This document shows positions 1 through 7,212 of a stretch of DNA of 7,424 nt, one piece after another (position 1 is the first letter of the stretch; the number at the start of each line of letters is the position of its first letter). The DNA lies in the NCBI GenBank assembly GCA_023381895.1, contig JAMCTA010000126.1, positions 1 through 7,424 of the forward strand. Reading direction: 5' to 3'. A model generated the notes under the pieces. That model did no database searches, was not told where the DNA came from, and saw only the letters and a list, made by a program, of their open reading frames with translations. This stretch comes from Chloroflexota bacterium (GTDB lineage Bacteria; Chloroflexota; UBA4733). The position numbers were made by a program, and so were the translations under genes.

Positions 1-1026
<1,026 letters not shown>

Positions 1027-1039
1027 CTAGCTGGCAGCA

Positions 1040-1100
1040 AGAAGCGAGCAGCGAAAGAAGATTCCTCGCTTCTCGCTTCTGACTTGTCGCTTGCCGCTTC
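1040..1100. repeat. Imperfect GAAGCGA-type repeats forming a hairpin in the purA leader
   Basis: The segment carries several near-copies of (T)CGCTTC and its complement GAAGCGA. On the plus strand TCGCTTC occurs at 1067 and 1074, with degenerate copies near 1087 and 1094. The complementary copies at 1041-1054 can pair with 1066-1079: nine base pairs (1040-1048 with 1072-1080), one mismatch, then five more (1050-1054 with 1066-1070), closing a short loop. It lies in the transcribed leader between the predicted purA promoter and start codon. Small palindromic repeats of this look are common between genes; a regulatory role is not shown. Confidence 0.5.
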
Positions 1101-1107
1101 TCGGTGA

Positions 1108-1123
1108 CGGGCTTCTGGGCCCG
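1108..1123 (-). other. GC-rich hairpin at the predicted purA transcript start
   Basis: CGGGC (1108-1112) pairs with GCCCG (1119-1123) around a 6-nt loop. It lies between the thioesterase stop and the purA leader. It could end the upstream operon transcript, but no T-run follows it on the minus strand, so it is not a canonical intrinsic terminator. It also overlaps the predicted first bases of the purA transcript. Confidence 0.3.
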
Positions 1124-1128
1124 CGGCC

Positions 1129-1137
1129 ATTATAGCA
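1129..1137 (-). promoter_or_regulatory. Extended -10 promoter for purA
   Basis: Read on the minus strand this is TGCTATAAT, a perfect extended -10 element (TGnTATAAT). No convincing -35 hexamer lies 16-18 nt upstream (the 17-nt position reads GGGAAC), which is typical of promoters that rely on an extended -10. It starts 7 nt beyond the thioesterase stop codon and predicts a transcript start near 1122, giving purA a leader of about 115 nt. The role is inferred from sequence only. Confidence 0.55.
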
Positions 1138-1143
1138 CAGCGG

Positions 1144-1602
1144 CTACGCCCGTTCCCTGCGCGCACGTCTCAACTTGGCGGCCGCCATGCGCCGCTTTTC
1201 GTCGTCCGTCTCCGCGATCAGGGGCGGCACTTCAGTTGGGCGGCCCTCCGGATCGAGAGCCACGTAGACGAGGTGAGCCGAGGCCGTGTGGACTACCTTC
1301 CCAGTCCGGAGATTCTCCGCCTCCACCCTCACTCCCACCTCCATGGAAGTCCTTCCCACGTCGTTGACTGACGCCTTCAAGGTCACCAGGTCCCCCACGT
1401 AGACGGGTTGCAGGAAACTCATCTCATCCATGCGCGCAGTGACGACACGGTGCCGGCAGTGGCGCATCGCAACTACTCCACCAACAGTATCTGCCAGCTT
1501 CATTATGGTTCCACCATGAACGTTCCCAGTAGTGTTTGCGTCGCTGGGCAGCATCAGCTGGCTTACCACGGTGCTGGATCCGGCCACCTTTCGTGGCTCC
1601 AC
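1144..1602 (-). CDS. Hotdog-fold acyl-CoA thioesterase (YciA/BACH type)
   Basis: A 152-residue cytosolic protein of the acyl-CoA hydrolase family, which splits acyl-CoA into free acid and CoA. The core reads TTGNVHGGTIMKLADTVGG (24-42), matching the family pattern of GxxxGG followed by the acidic residue (here Asp38) on the hotdog helix. It continues with FLQPVYVGDLVTL (63-75) and GRTSMEVGVRVEAE (83-96), the usual second half of a single hotdog domain. The C-terminal 20 residues are very basic. The frame is open for 60 codons further upstream, but that stretch overlaps the preceding gene and is low in family likeness; the GTG at 1602 has an AAGGAGGT site four bases ahead and was chosen. It starts 25 nt after the glycosyltransferase stop, so it is probably the last gene of that operon. 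The acyl substrate cannot be read from the sequence. Confidence 0.9.
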   Translation of the reverse strand: MEPRKVAGSSTVVSQLMLPSDANTTGNVHGGTIMKLADTVGGVVAMRHCRHRVVTARMDEMSFLQPVYVGDLVTLKASVNDVGRTSMEVGVRVEAENLRTGKVVHTASAHLVYVALDPEGRPTEVPPLIAETDDEKRRMAAAKLRRARRERA

Positions 1603-1606
1603 GAAT

Positions 1607-1614
1607 ACCTCCTT
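1607..1614 (-). promoter_or_regulatory. Ribosome binding site deciding the thioesterase start
   Basis: AAGGAGGT on the minus strand, four bases before GTG 1602. It is an almost perfect anti-16S match and lies in the 25-nt gap after the glycosyltransferase stop, which supports the short 152-residue protein over the longer open frame reaching 1782. Confidence 0.8.
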
Positions 1615-1627
1615 GAGCTGATCACTG

Positions 1628-3061
1628 TCAGCCTTCGCCAGCTTGGAACTCGCGCAGTCCGCGCGCCGCTGGCCGTTTTTGGAAGGGAGGAGGCAGTAGC
1701 GTTCTTGCGCGGCGCCATGTCCACACGGCCATGAGACCGTAAAGCGGCCCGTATTCCATGACCCTGATCCAAATCCAGGCACTCTGCCCGATGCCAGGTG
1801 CGTACGATAGGTCAGTGAGGATGCTCGACCCAGAAAACAGAAGCCATCCCCAGGATACTGACGGCCAATTCCTATCTTCCTTACCTGAAACTGACGATAG
1901 GGTAAATCCGAGCAAGGGCACCATCCAGGTCAGATACCAGGGCTCTACAACGGCGTTCAGCACGAGGAACAGGCCGGTCAGGTAGTAGACTCCTCTAATG
2001 AGATCCTCCCAGCCAGCGCGTCGCTTCCAGAATACAGCCGCCAGGACAAGTGAGACAAGTGCCAGAATGGAGTCGCAAGTCAAACGTGCGGCCGCACCGG
2101 GATCAGCTGTCACAATTCTGAACAGATGGGTCAGTAAGTAGCTTGCGCTGTCGTTAAAACGAGCGCTCGTCGCCTCCGAAAAGAGCCCCGCGGTGGCTCC
2201 CCCACTCGCAACCGCTATGAACCCGAACATCACAGTTGTCGCGGCCGCTAAAGCTCCAGCCACGCCCCAAAGAGGAAGAAATATCGGCGCGAATACCGCT
2301 GGCACCACCTTCACAAGAGTCGAGATCCCAAGCAGGATTCCGCTTCCTGTGCGCTTCCCAAATGCGAGAAGATAGATCGCGCCCAGGAGAGGCACAATCA
2401 TTACAGCGTCGAAATGCCCGCTGTGGGCAAATTGGACGATGACCAGAGGGTTCCAGGCGTAGATTAGGACCCTGAAGGCGTCCATTCGGAGTTTGGTTAA
2501 AATCAGCAGCAGAAGGACGATGACGCCAAGGTCGAAGAACACGGCCATCGCCTGCATGGCCGTGAGACTGTTCGGGGCGAGCCGGTAGACTAGGCTGAAA
2601 AGCCCCTCAGCCAGGGGCGGATACGGGGTCACCGTAGTCTTGGCATTAATGCCGTTCCAGAGGGAATCGCGCAGGGGCATTAACTCCATAGCCGCTGGTG
2701 GATAACGGTAGGGGTCGATTCCAGCCGCGGCTACCTTGCCGTCCCAAACGTAGCGGAAGACGTCATCTGAGAGACTGGGGACGGTTGCCAACAGCGCGAG
2801 GCGCAATAGCACAGCCCAGGCGAGCGCGACGCCCAACAGCCTTCGCCGGCCCCAGCCTTTGCGCTCTTCCCACGTGGAGAGGACAAGCCAGACGACCCCA
2901 AGATAGAAGAGGAAGGAGAGCGCGAACACTTGCACGTGGCGGACAAGATCACTGCCCGGCGACTGCACGAGCGCCGCCACAACGTAGGTCCCAATCCCAA
3001 GACCGCCCACTATGACGGCCCCACCAAAGCGGGACTCGGAAGCCGCGAGCCAACTCCTCAC
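1628..3061 (-). CDS. Polytopic GT-C type glycosyltransferase (GT87 / mannosyltransferase-like)
   Basis: A 477-residue integral membrane protein with many hydrophobic segments (for example 15-33, 43-62, 75-94, 171-189, 241-262, 266-286, 331-345, 357-385 and 401-416). After the early membrane helices comes SDDVFRYVWDGKV (98-110) followed by GIDPYRYPP (114-122). This acidic-pair loop and the PYRYPP stretch are characteristic of polyprenol-phosphate-sugar dependent GT-C enzymes such as GT87 and the alpha-1,6-mannosyltransferases. Further family-like stretches are TPYPPLAEGLFSL (145-157), YAWNPLVIVQFAHSGHFD (201-218) and EPWYLTWMVPLLG (373-385). Such enzymes move a sugar from a lipid carrier to a glycolipid or cell-envelope glycan outside the membrane. 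The GTG start follows the response regulator stop by 13 nt with only a weak ribosome site, suggesting coupled translation. Donor and acceptor cannot be told from sequence. Confidence 0.83.
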   Translation of the reverse strand: MRSWLAASESRFGGAVIVGGLGIGTYVVAALVQSPGSDLVRHVQVFALSFLFYLGVVWLVLSTWEERKGWGRRRLLGVALAWAVLLRLALLATVPSLSDDVFRYVWDGKVAAAGIDPYRYPPAAMELMPLRDSLWNGINAKTTVTPYPPLAEGLFSLVYRLAPNSLTAMQAMAVFFDLGVIVLLLLILTKLRMDAFRVLIYAWNPLVIVQFAHSGHFDAVMIVPLLGAIYLLAFGKRTGSGILLGISTLVKVVPAVFAPIFLPLWGVAGALAAATTVMFGFIAVASGGATAGLFSEATSARFNDSASYLLTHLFRIVTADPGAAARLTCDSILALVSLVLAAVFWKRRAGWEDLIRGVYYLTGLFLVLNAVVEPWYLTWMVPLLGFTLSSVSGKEDRNWPSVSWGWLLFSGSSILTDLSYAPGIGQSAWIWIRVMEYGPLYGLMAVWTWRRARTLLPPPFQKRPAARGLREFQAGEG

Positions 3062-3074
3062 GATCGATCTCGGC

Positions 3075-3449
3075 TCACTTAACCAACAGTTGCTGTCGAA
3101 CTAGACCTATCAGCGACGCCACATCGAACGGCTTGCTTATCCACCCGCTCGCGCCGATCTCCTTTGCTCGCTTTTCAGCGTTCTCGGCCGCGGTAACGAC
3201 CACGATTGGCGTTCCTCCGTCGAACCTGGTGTGAAACTCTGCGGCGAATTCCCAACCGTCCATCACCGGCATCTTCATATCCAACAGGATAAGGTCGGGC
3301 ATCGCATCCACGACGACATCGATAGCCTCACGGCCGTCAGAGGCAGTCTTAACACCATATCCTTCGGCAGAAAGCACGAAAGCTAGAAGATCCAGTAGAT
3401 CCTGGTCGTCGTCCACCACCAGGATCGTCTTAGACTGGCTTTCCGGCAC
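3075..3449 (-). CDS. Single-domain response regulator (receiver only)
   Basis: A 124-residue CheY-like receiver with no output domain. It shows the acidic triplet DDD (13-15), the phosphoacceptor Asp57 in LLDMKMPVMDG (55-65), the switch Thr86 in VVVTAAE (83-89) and the invariant Lys106 in SKPF (105-108). All residues needed for phosphorylation are present. The GTG start at 3449 was chosen because GAGGT precedes it by four bases; the open frame extends 27 codons further but only through the kinase gene in another phase. The first 20 bases overlap the end of the histidine kinase gene, so the two are almost certainly translated together and form a phosphorelay pair. With no DNA-binding domain, it must act by protein contact or pass phosphate onward; the target is unknown. 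Confidence 0.92.
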   Translation of the reverse strand: MPESQSKTILVVDDDQDLLDLLAFVLSAEGYGVKTASDGREAIDVVVDAMPDLILLDMKMPVMDGWEFAAEFHTRFDGGTPIVVVTAAENAEKRAKEIGASGWISKPFDVASLIGLVRQQLLVK

Positions 3450-5154
3450 TTTCACCTCGCCACAGCGGCAGGCTGAAAGAGAAGGTGCTTCCCTCCCCCT
3501 CCTGGCTCTCAAACCATATCCTTCCACCATGCCTGCCGACGATTTCCTTCGAAATGTACAACCCTACCCCCATCCCTCCATAGTCGAAGGGAGTACCGGT
3601 ATGAGCGCGGTAGAAGCGCTCGAAAATGTGTCTCTGCTTCTCCGCGGCTATTCCCACGCCCCTGTCGAGCACTTTGACCACAGCGTCCGTCCCTTCGGCA
3701 CGGACCGACACGTCGATCTCCCCTCCCCCTGGAGAATATTTCACGGCGTTACTTATCAGGTTCGCCAGCAGCTGTTCCAACCGCTCCCGGTCGCCTAGGA
3801 CCACGACGGGCAGAGACCGCGTAACTGCGATCCTGTGCTTGGTCGCGCTCAGCGACATGTGGTCCACTACCTGCTCCGCCAGGTCAAGAAGATTGACCTT
3901 CTCCATGACAAGGTCAAGCTTACCCTCGTGAAAACGGGAGATGTCCAGCAGGTCCTGGACGATCCGGTCAATGCGGTCCGAGCCTCTATCGATGGCATCC
4001 AGCATCTTTCGACGGGGTAGTGGCAGATCCTCATCGACCCTCAAAAGGGCCTGCGCGAACCCCTTCATGACTGCCACTGGCGTCTTAAGCTCGTGAGCGG
4101 CCACCGAGATGAACTGGTCCTTCAGATGCTCCAGCTCGATCAGAGTGGTGACGTCCCTCGTGACGGCAACGGCGCCCACTACCTCCCCGCCCTCGCGTCG
4201 AATGGGTGCGGCGTTCATACGAATGAAGCTGCGGCGCTTGCTCTCGGGATTGTAAACCACCGCATCCTCGAGCGTCACCGTCTCGCCAGCGAGGGCACGC
4301 GCAAGGGGCTGTTCTTCCAGAGTGAACGGCCTTTCATCCACGTGTCGCATGCCCAGAAGGCCCAGAAGGTCTCGAATCCCGAGCCCAACCGCTTGCCGGT
4401 TGCGAAGACCCATCATCTCGATGCCGGCGAGGTTGGCCAGGGTAATCCGGCCGTGAGAGTCCGAGACAAATACGCCGTCCAGCATGTTGTTCAGAATGCC
4501 CTGGAGCTCCGCCGCCTGGCTCTGGGCCGCGTCCGCGAGCTGCCTCACTTCGGCCAGAAGGCGCTCCCGCTCTTCCTCGGCCCGCTTGTGCTCGATTGCG
4601 GTAGCGAGGACGTTGGCTAGAGACTCGAGAAAATGGATATCGTCTTCGCTGAACACCCTCCGATTCGAGGTGTAGGCGCCAATAATTCCGAACGGCCGAT
4701 CTGTGCCGGGGATGATGACGCTGACTCCGCTCGTAATGTGGTGCTGAAGGTGAAGGACAGGCATCGCGAAACGCCTCTCGGTGCCCGCATCCTCGAGCAC
4801 CACTGGCTCATCGGAGAGAAGTGTGTACCCGGCCTGGGAGCCCTTGCCAGCCTCAATCAAGGCATTACCCACGAAGCCGCTCTTCCACCCCACTCCAGCT
4901 CGCATAAGCAAGCGGTCACCATCAGGGAGAAGCTCGAGGACCTTAGAATAGTCAGCCGCGAGCTCTCGAGCCGCCGCCGCGGCCCCCTCTTCCAGTAGGG
5001 CCTGCAGGCCGGCACCGGCTAACGCATGTTGCCCAAGGTGTGCCACGGCAGCCTGCTGGCGCTCCCGTGCCCTCGACTCGCTGGCCAATTCAGTCGACTC
5101 AAGCCCCGCCTGCTGAGCATCGCTGGCGTGCAGCCGGCCATGATAGCCTTCCAT
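3430..5154 (-). CDS. GAF-PAS sensor histidine kinase
   Basis: A 574-residue soluble sensor kinase with no signal peptide or membrane segment, so it probably senses a cytoplasmic cue. Domains in order: a Gln/Glu/Ala-rich N-terminal helix (10-45), GAF (about 45-188, with YSKVLELLPDGD and FGIIGAYTS), a charged coiled-coil linker (186-218), PAS (about 215-335), HisKA dimerisation domain (343-412) with phosphoacceptor His354 in VAAHELKTP, and the HATPase domain (about 455-564). ATP-binding boxes are intact: N-box Asn469 in NLISNAVKYSPGG, G1 DRGVGI (497-502), F-box IFERFY (510-515) and G2 GGMGVGLYISKEIV (526-539). A stop codon lies in frame 6 nt before the ATG, so no longer protein is possible; the ribosome site (GAGTG, 7 nt ahead) is weak. 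It leads an operon with the response regulator, whose start it overlaps. The ligand is unknown; GAF and PAS domains of this kind often bind small molecules or haem, but no diagnostic cofactor residue stands out. Confidence 0.95.
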   Translation of the reverse strand: MEGYHGRLHASDAQQAGLESTELASESRARERQQAAVAHLGQHALAGAGLQALLEEGAAAAARELAADYSKVLELLPDGDRLLMRAGVGWKSGFVGNALIEAGKGSQAGYTLLSDEPVVLEDAGTERRFAMPVLHLQHHITSGVSVIIPGTDRPFGIIGAYTSNRRVFSEDDIHFLESLANVLATAIEHKRAEEERERLLAEVRQLADAAQSQAAELQGILNNMLDGVFVSDSHGRITLANLAGIEMMGLRNRQAVGLGIRDLLGLLGMRHVDERPFTLEEQPLARALAGETVTLEDAVVYNPESKRRSFIRMNAAPIRREGGEVVGAVAVTRDVTTLIELEHLKDQFISVAAHELKTPVAVMKGFAQALLRVDEDLPLPRRKMLDAIDRGSDRIDRIVQDLLDISRFHEGKLDLVMEKVNLLDLAEQVVDHMSLSATKHRIAVTRSLPVVVLGDRERLEQLLANLISNAVKYSPGGGEIDVSVRAEGTDAVVKVLDRGVGIAAEKQRHIFERFYRAHTGTPFDYGGMGVGLYISKEIVGRHGGRIWFESQEGEGSTFSFSLPLWRGESAGKPV

Positions 5155-5284
5155 ATGCGTTCACTCAACTCCAGTCCTGCCACCGACGCTATGCGCCGAG
5201 TCGACGGCGCGTTCGGCAGGAAGAACCATTCACGCACAAACCGGGCGACGAGACTAGTGCGTGACCTCAAGGCCACGTAGCCTA

Positions 5285-5313
5285 ATTGAAGGCGCCCTGA
5301 AATAGTTTGTCAA
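5285..5313 (-). promoter_or_regulatory. Sigma70-type promoter for the kinase operon
   Basis: Minus-strand TTGACA (5308-5313) is a perfect -35. A 17-nt spacer separates it from TTCAAT (5285-5290), which matches four of six -10 consensus bases including the key first T and final A-A-T. It predicts a transcript start near 5278, about 125 nt before the kinase ATG. Called from sequence pattern only. Confidence 0.6.
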
Positions 5314-5417
5314 GTCAGCCGCCATCAGAAATTCTAACAGATGCCTCGAGAGAAGTGGGACGAGTCGACTGGAATCGCGGCGAAGACGGCTTAGGCACGA
5401 ATGTCCACGGCTGATGC

Positions 5418-5446
5418 GTGACATGGCTGGCCCAAAGACGTATCCT
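5418..5446 (+). promoter_or_regulatory. Sigma70-type promoter for the hydratase operon
   Basis: GTGACA (5418-5423, five of six to TTGACA), an exact 17-nt spacer, then TATCCT (5441-5446, four of six to TATAAT). The predicted transcript start near 5453 gives a leader of about 50 nt before the GTG at 5504. Position and orientation fit the first hydratase gene; evidence is sequence pattern only. Confidence 0.5.
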
Positions 5447-5503
5447 GGTATCCAGCCCCTGTGGATCGTAACCCACCGGACAACACACGGTCGGAGGTGA
5501 GCT

Positions 5504-6418
5504 GTGGCAATCTCGGCTGAAACCATCGATTCCGTCGCCTACCAACTGCTGTGGCGCGCCGCCATTTTGCTTCCGGCGGATGTGAAAGAAGCCCTGAACA
5601 GGGCTCGCGCTAGCGAGGTGGATCCAATGGCACAGCGGCAGCTGGATGCCATCCTCACCAACGTGAGGATGGCGGAAGAGACGCGCACCAGCATTTGCCA
5701 GGACACCGGTGTACCCCTCTTCTTCGTGAACCTCGGAACCGCTTGCCGGATCGAGGGCGACCCAGCGGCTGCATTGAGGCAGGCTGTGGTCCGAGCAACC
5801 GCGGACATCCCGCTGCGCCAGACTGTAGTTCACCCCCTCGACTTCAGCAATCCCGGCACCAACACTGGTTGGGGGACCCCCATCATCCACTACGACCTCA
5901 TTCCCGGGGCGCCGTACCTGGAGATCACCGCGACAACCAAGGGGTTTGGCGCGGAGATGCGATCAACCTTAGTCTGGATCCTGACCAGCGAGGACTCGCG
6001 AAAGGCAGCGCTTAAGGTAGTACTGGACACGGTGGAAGATGCTGGAGGAGAACCCTGCCCTCCCGTCATTGTCGGTCTCGGCATTGGTGGCACCGCCGAG
6101 CAGTCCATGTTGAACGCGAAAAGGGCGCTATTCAGATCACACCTCGGCACGCCAAACCCAGACCCTGACGTTGCAGCCCTGGAGCAGCAGATCCTCACAG
6201 CGGTGAATGGCATAAGGCTCGGCCCAATGGGGTTCGGCGGAAACAGCTACGCACTCGCCGTCCACGCCGAGCTCTGCGGTACTCACACCGCGCTGGTCCC
6301 CATATCGGTGATCTTCCAGTGCTGGGCCCATCGCTACTCCACGGCCAGGATTTACGACGATGGCACCGTCGAGTACGTGACACATCCTGAGGGGGTGACT
6401 CATGTCCAGCGAGTTTAG
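5504..6418 (+). CDS. Class I (4Fe-4S) fumarate / L(+)-tartrate dehydratase alpha subunit
   Basis: A 304-residue cytosolic subunit of a two-subunit iron-sulfur hydro-lyase. In this family the alpha subunit carries the cluster; three candidate ligands sit in family motifs: Cys65 in SICQDTGVP, Cys185 in EPCPPVIVG and Cys273 in FQCWAHR. Other family marks are NPGTNTGWGTP (116-126), GLGIGGTAEQS (191-201), NPDPDVAALE (218-227) and GPMGFGGNSYAL (240-251). The enzyme class reversibly hydrates fumarate to malate or dehydrates L(+)-tartrate. The substrate is not settled: CWAHR resembles the tartrate enzyme TtdA, whereas fumarases usually have CHAxR, and KGFGAEM (146-152) departs from the KGGGSEN typical of fumarases. 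GTG 5504 was chosen because GGAGG lies six bases ahead. The stop overlaps the beta gene by 17 nt, typical of a coupled heteromeric enzyme. Confidence 0.9.
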   Translation: MAISAETIDSVAYQLLWRAAILLPADVKEALNRARASEVDPMAQRQLDAILTNVRMAEETRTSICQDTGVPLFFVNLGTACRIEGDPAAALRQAVVRATADIPLRQTVVHPLDFSNPGTNTGWGTPIIHYDLIPGAPYLEITATTKGFGAEMRSTLVWILTSEDSRKAALKVVLDTVEDAGGEPCPPVIVGLGIGGTAEQSMLNAKRALFRSHLGTPNPDPDVAALEQQILTAVNGIRLGPMGFGGNSYALAVHAELCGTHTALVPISVIFQCWAHRYSTARIYDDGTVEYVTHPEGVTHVQRV

Positions 6419-7070
6419 GATCGAGCTTCCGGCCATCGAGGAGACCGTCCGGCAGCTTCGAGTTGGCGACACGGTGTACCTGAGCGGGCTCCTGTGCACA
6501 CTGCGGGACATGGGTCACCGGAGAGCGGTGGACGCGTTGGACAGGGGAGAAGAGCTGCCGTTCGACCTGGCAGCCGGAGGGCTGTGGCACTCAGGCCCGA
6601 TCACCAGACAGGAGGATGGCAGATGGCGGATCCTCTCCGCGGGACCGACCACCAGCTCCCGCTTCACCCCACTGGGTGCGCGACTCATCCGAAAATTGGG
6701 GATAAGAGTCATCGTCGGCAAGGGAACCATGGGGCCTGAGGCCATGGTCGCCCTGAAGGAAGTGGGTGGATGTTTCCTGAACTCGACCGGCGGTTGCGCC
6801 GTGCTATATGCCAGGCAAGTAGAGGAGGTTGTGGCAGTACACTGGCTCGATCTTGGAGAGCCTGAGGCCGCCTGGGTGGTGAGGGTGCGAGAGATGGGAC
6901 CGCTGGTCGTTGGGATCGACTCCACCGGCGGAAGCCTTTTCGCAGAGATGAGGTCGCGCACTGCCCCGAACCTGGCGCGGGTTTACGAGCAGGCCGGTCT
7001 TGACGCCACACAAAAGCTAGCCTATTTGCCCAAGCGAGTGCCAGCGTCAGGCCAGCCTTCACCGCGGTAG
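6402..7070 (+). CDS. Class I fumarate / L(+)-tartrate dehydratase beta subunit
   Basis: A 222-residue partner subunit that completes the active site of the iron-sulfur hydro-lyase. Motifs in order: VGDTVYLSGLLCTLRDMGHRR (21-41; the family usually has ARDxAHxR here), LWHSGPI (61-67), GPTTSSR (81-87), VGKGTMGPEAM (105-115), STGGCAVLYA (128-137) and MGPLVVGIDSTGGSL (165-179). The region VEEVVAVHWLDLGEPEAAW (140-158) is closer to TtdB (which has VHWTELGMPESLW) than to the usual fumarase C-terminal domain. The ATG lies inside the last codons of the alpha gene in another frame, with a G-rich ribosome site (GAGGGGGTG) just ahead, giving coupled translation at matched amounts. The last 20 residues are Pro/Ser-rich and probably disordered. 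Identification as the beta subunit is strong; substrate remains open. Confidence 0.9.
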   Translation: MSSEFRIELPAIEETVRQLRVGDTVYLSGLLCTLRDMGHRRAVDALDRGEELPFDLAAGGLWHSGPITRQEDGRWRILSAGPTTSSRFTPLGARLIRKLGIRVIVGKGTMGPEAMVALKEVGGCFLNSTGGCAVLYARQVEEVVAVHWLDLGEPEAAWVVRVREMGPLVVGIDSTGGSLFAEMRSRTAPNLARVYEQAGLDATQKLAYLPKRVPASGQPSPR

Positions 7071-7095
7071 GGGCAAGAGCGTGCTGTAGATGGCC

Positions 7096-7116
7096 CGCTG
7101 GACTTCCCGACCAGCG
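7096..7116 (+). terminator. Short hairpin after the hydratase operon (weak)
   Basis: CGCTGG (7096-7101) pairs with CCAGCG (7111-7116) around a 9-nt loop, starting 25 nt after the beta subunit stop. It could end the hydratase transcript or protect its 3' end, but no T-run follows, so an intrinsic terminator is not established. Confidence 0.25.
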
Positions 7117-7212
7117 CGTCAAGTCAACGTCAGGCAGAAGGTCAACTCGCTCAATAGGGTCCAGTGTGGAACCCTGGTCCAGGCTTGGAGATAGGGAGAA
7201 GGAGGTTCCTCG

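Larger units (their letters stand above)
5155..5503. other. Divergent intergenic region between kinase operon and hydratase operon
   Basis: This 349-nt region separates two outward-pointing operons. It holds one candidate promoter for each side (minus strand 5285-5313, plus strand 5418-5446) about 100 nt apart. Between them I see no clear operator palindrome. The part nearest the kinase (5155-5276) is an untranslated leader or the start of a small GTG-initiated frame that runs into the kinase gene. No RNA gene or mobile element was recognised. Confidence 0.6.

Noticed and set aside
1603..1782. N-terminal extension of the thioesterase by 60 residues
   Set aside because: It overlaps the glycosyltransferase C-terminus in another phase, has no family likeness, and a near-perfect ribosome site marks GTG 1602 as the start.
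3450..3530. N-terminal extension of the response regulator by 27 residues
   Set aside because: It reads through the kinase ATPase region out of phase, is Arg/Cys-rich, and receivers normally begin a few residues before the first strand; GTG 3449 has a ribosome site.
4093..4620. Plus-strand 175-codon frame within the kinase gene
   Set aside because: Shadow of the kinase; the minus strand carries intact PAS and HisKA domains across the same bases.
5315..5890. Minus-strand 191-codon frame opposite the start of the hydratase alpha gene
   Set aside because: It overlaps the strongly supported alpha subunit and the divergent promoter region, and its translation shows no domain.
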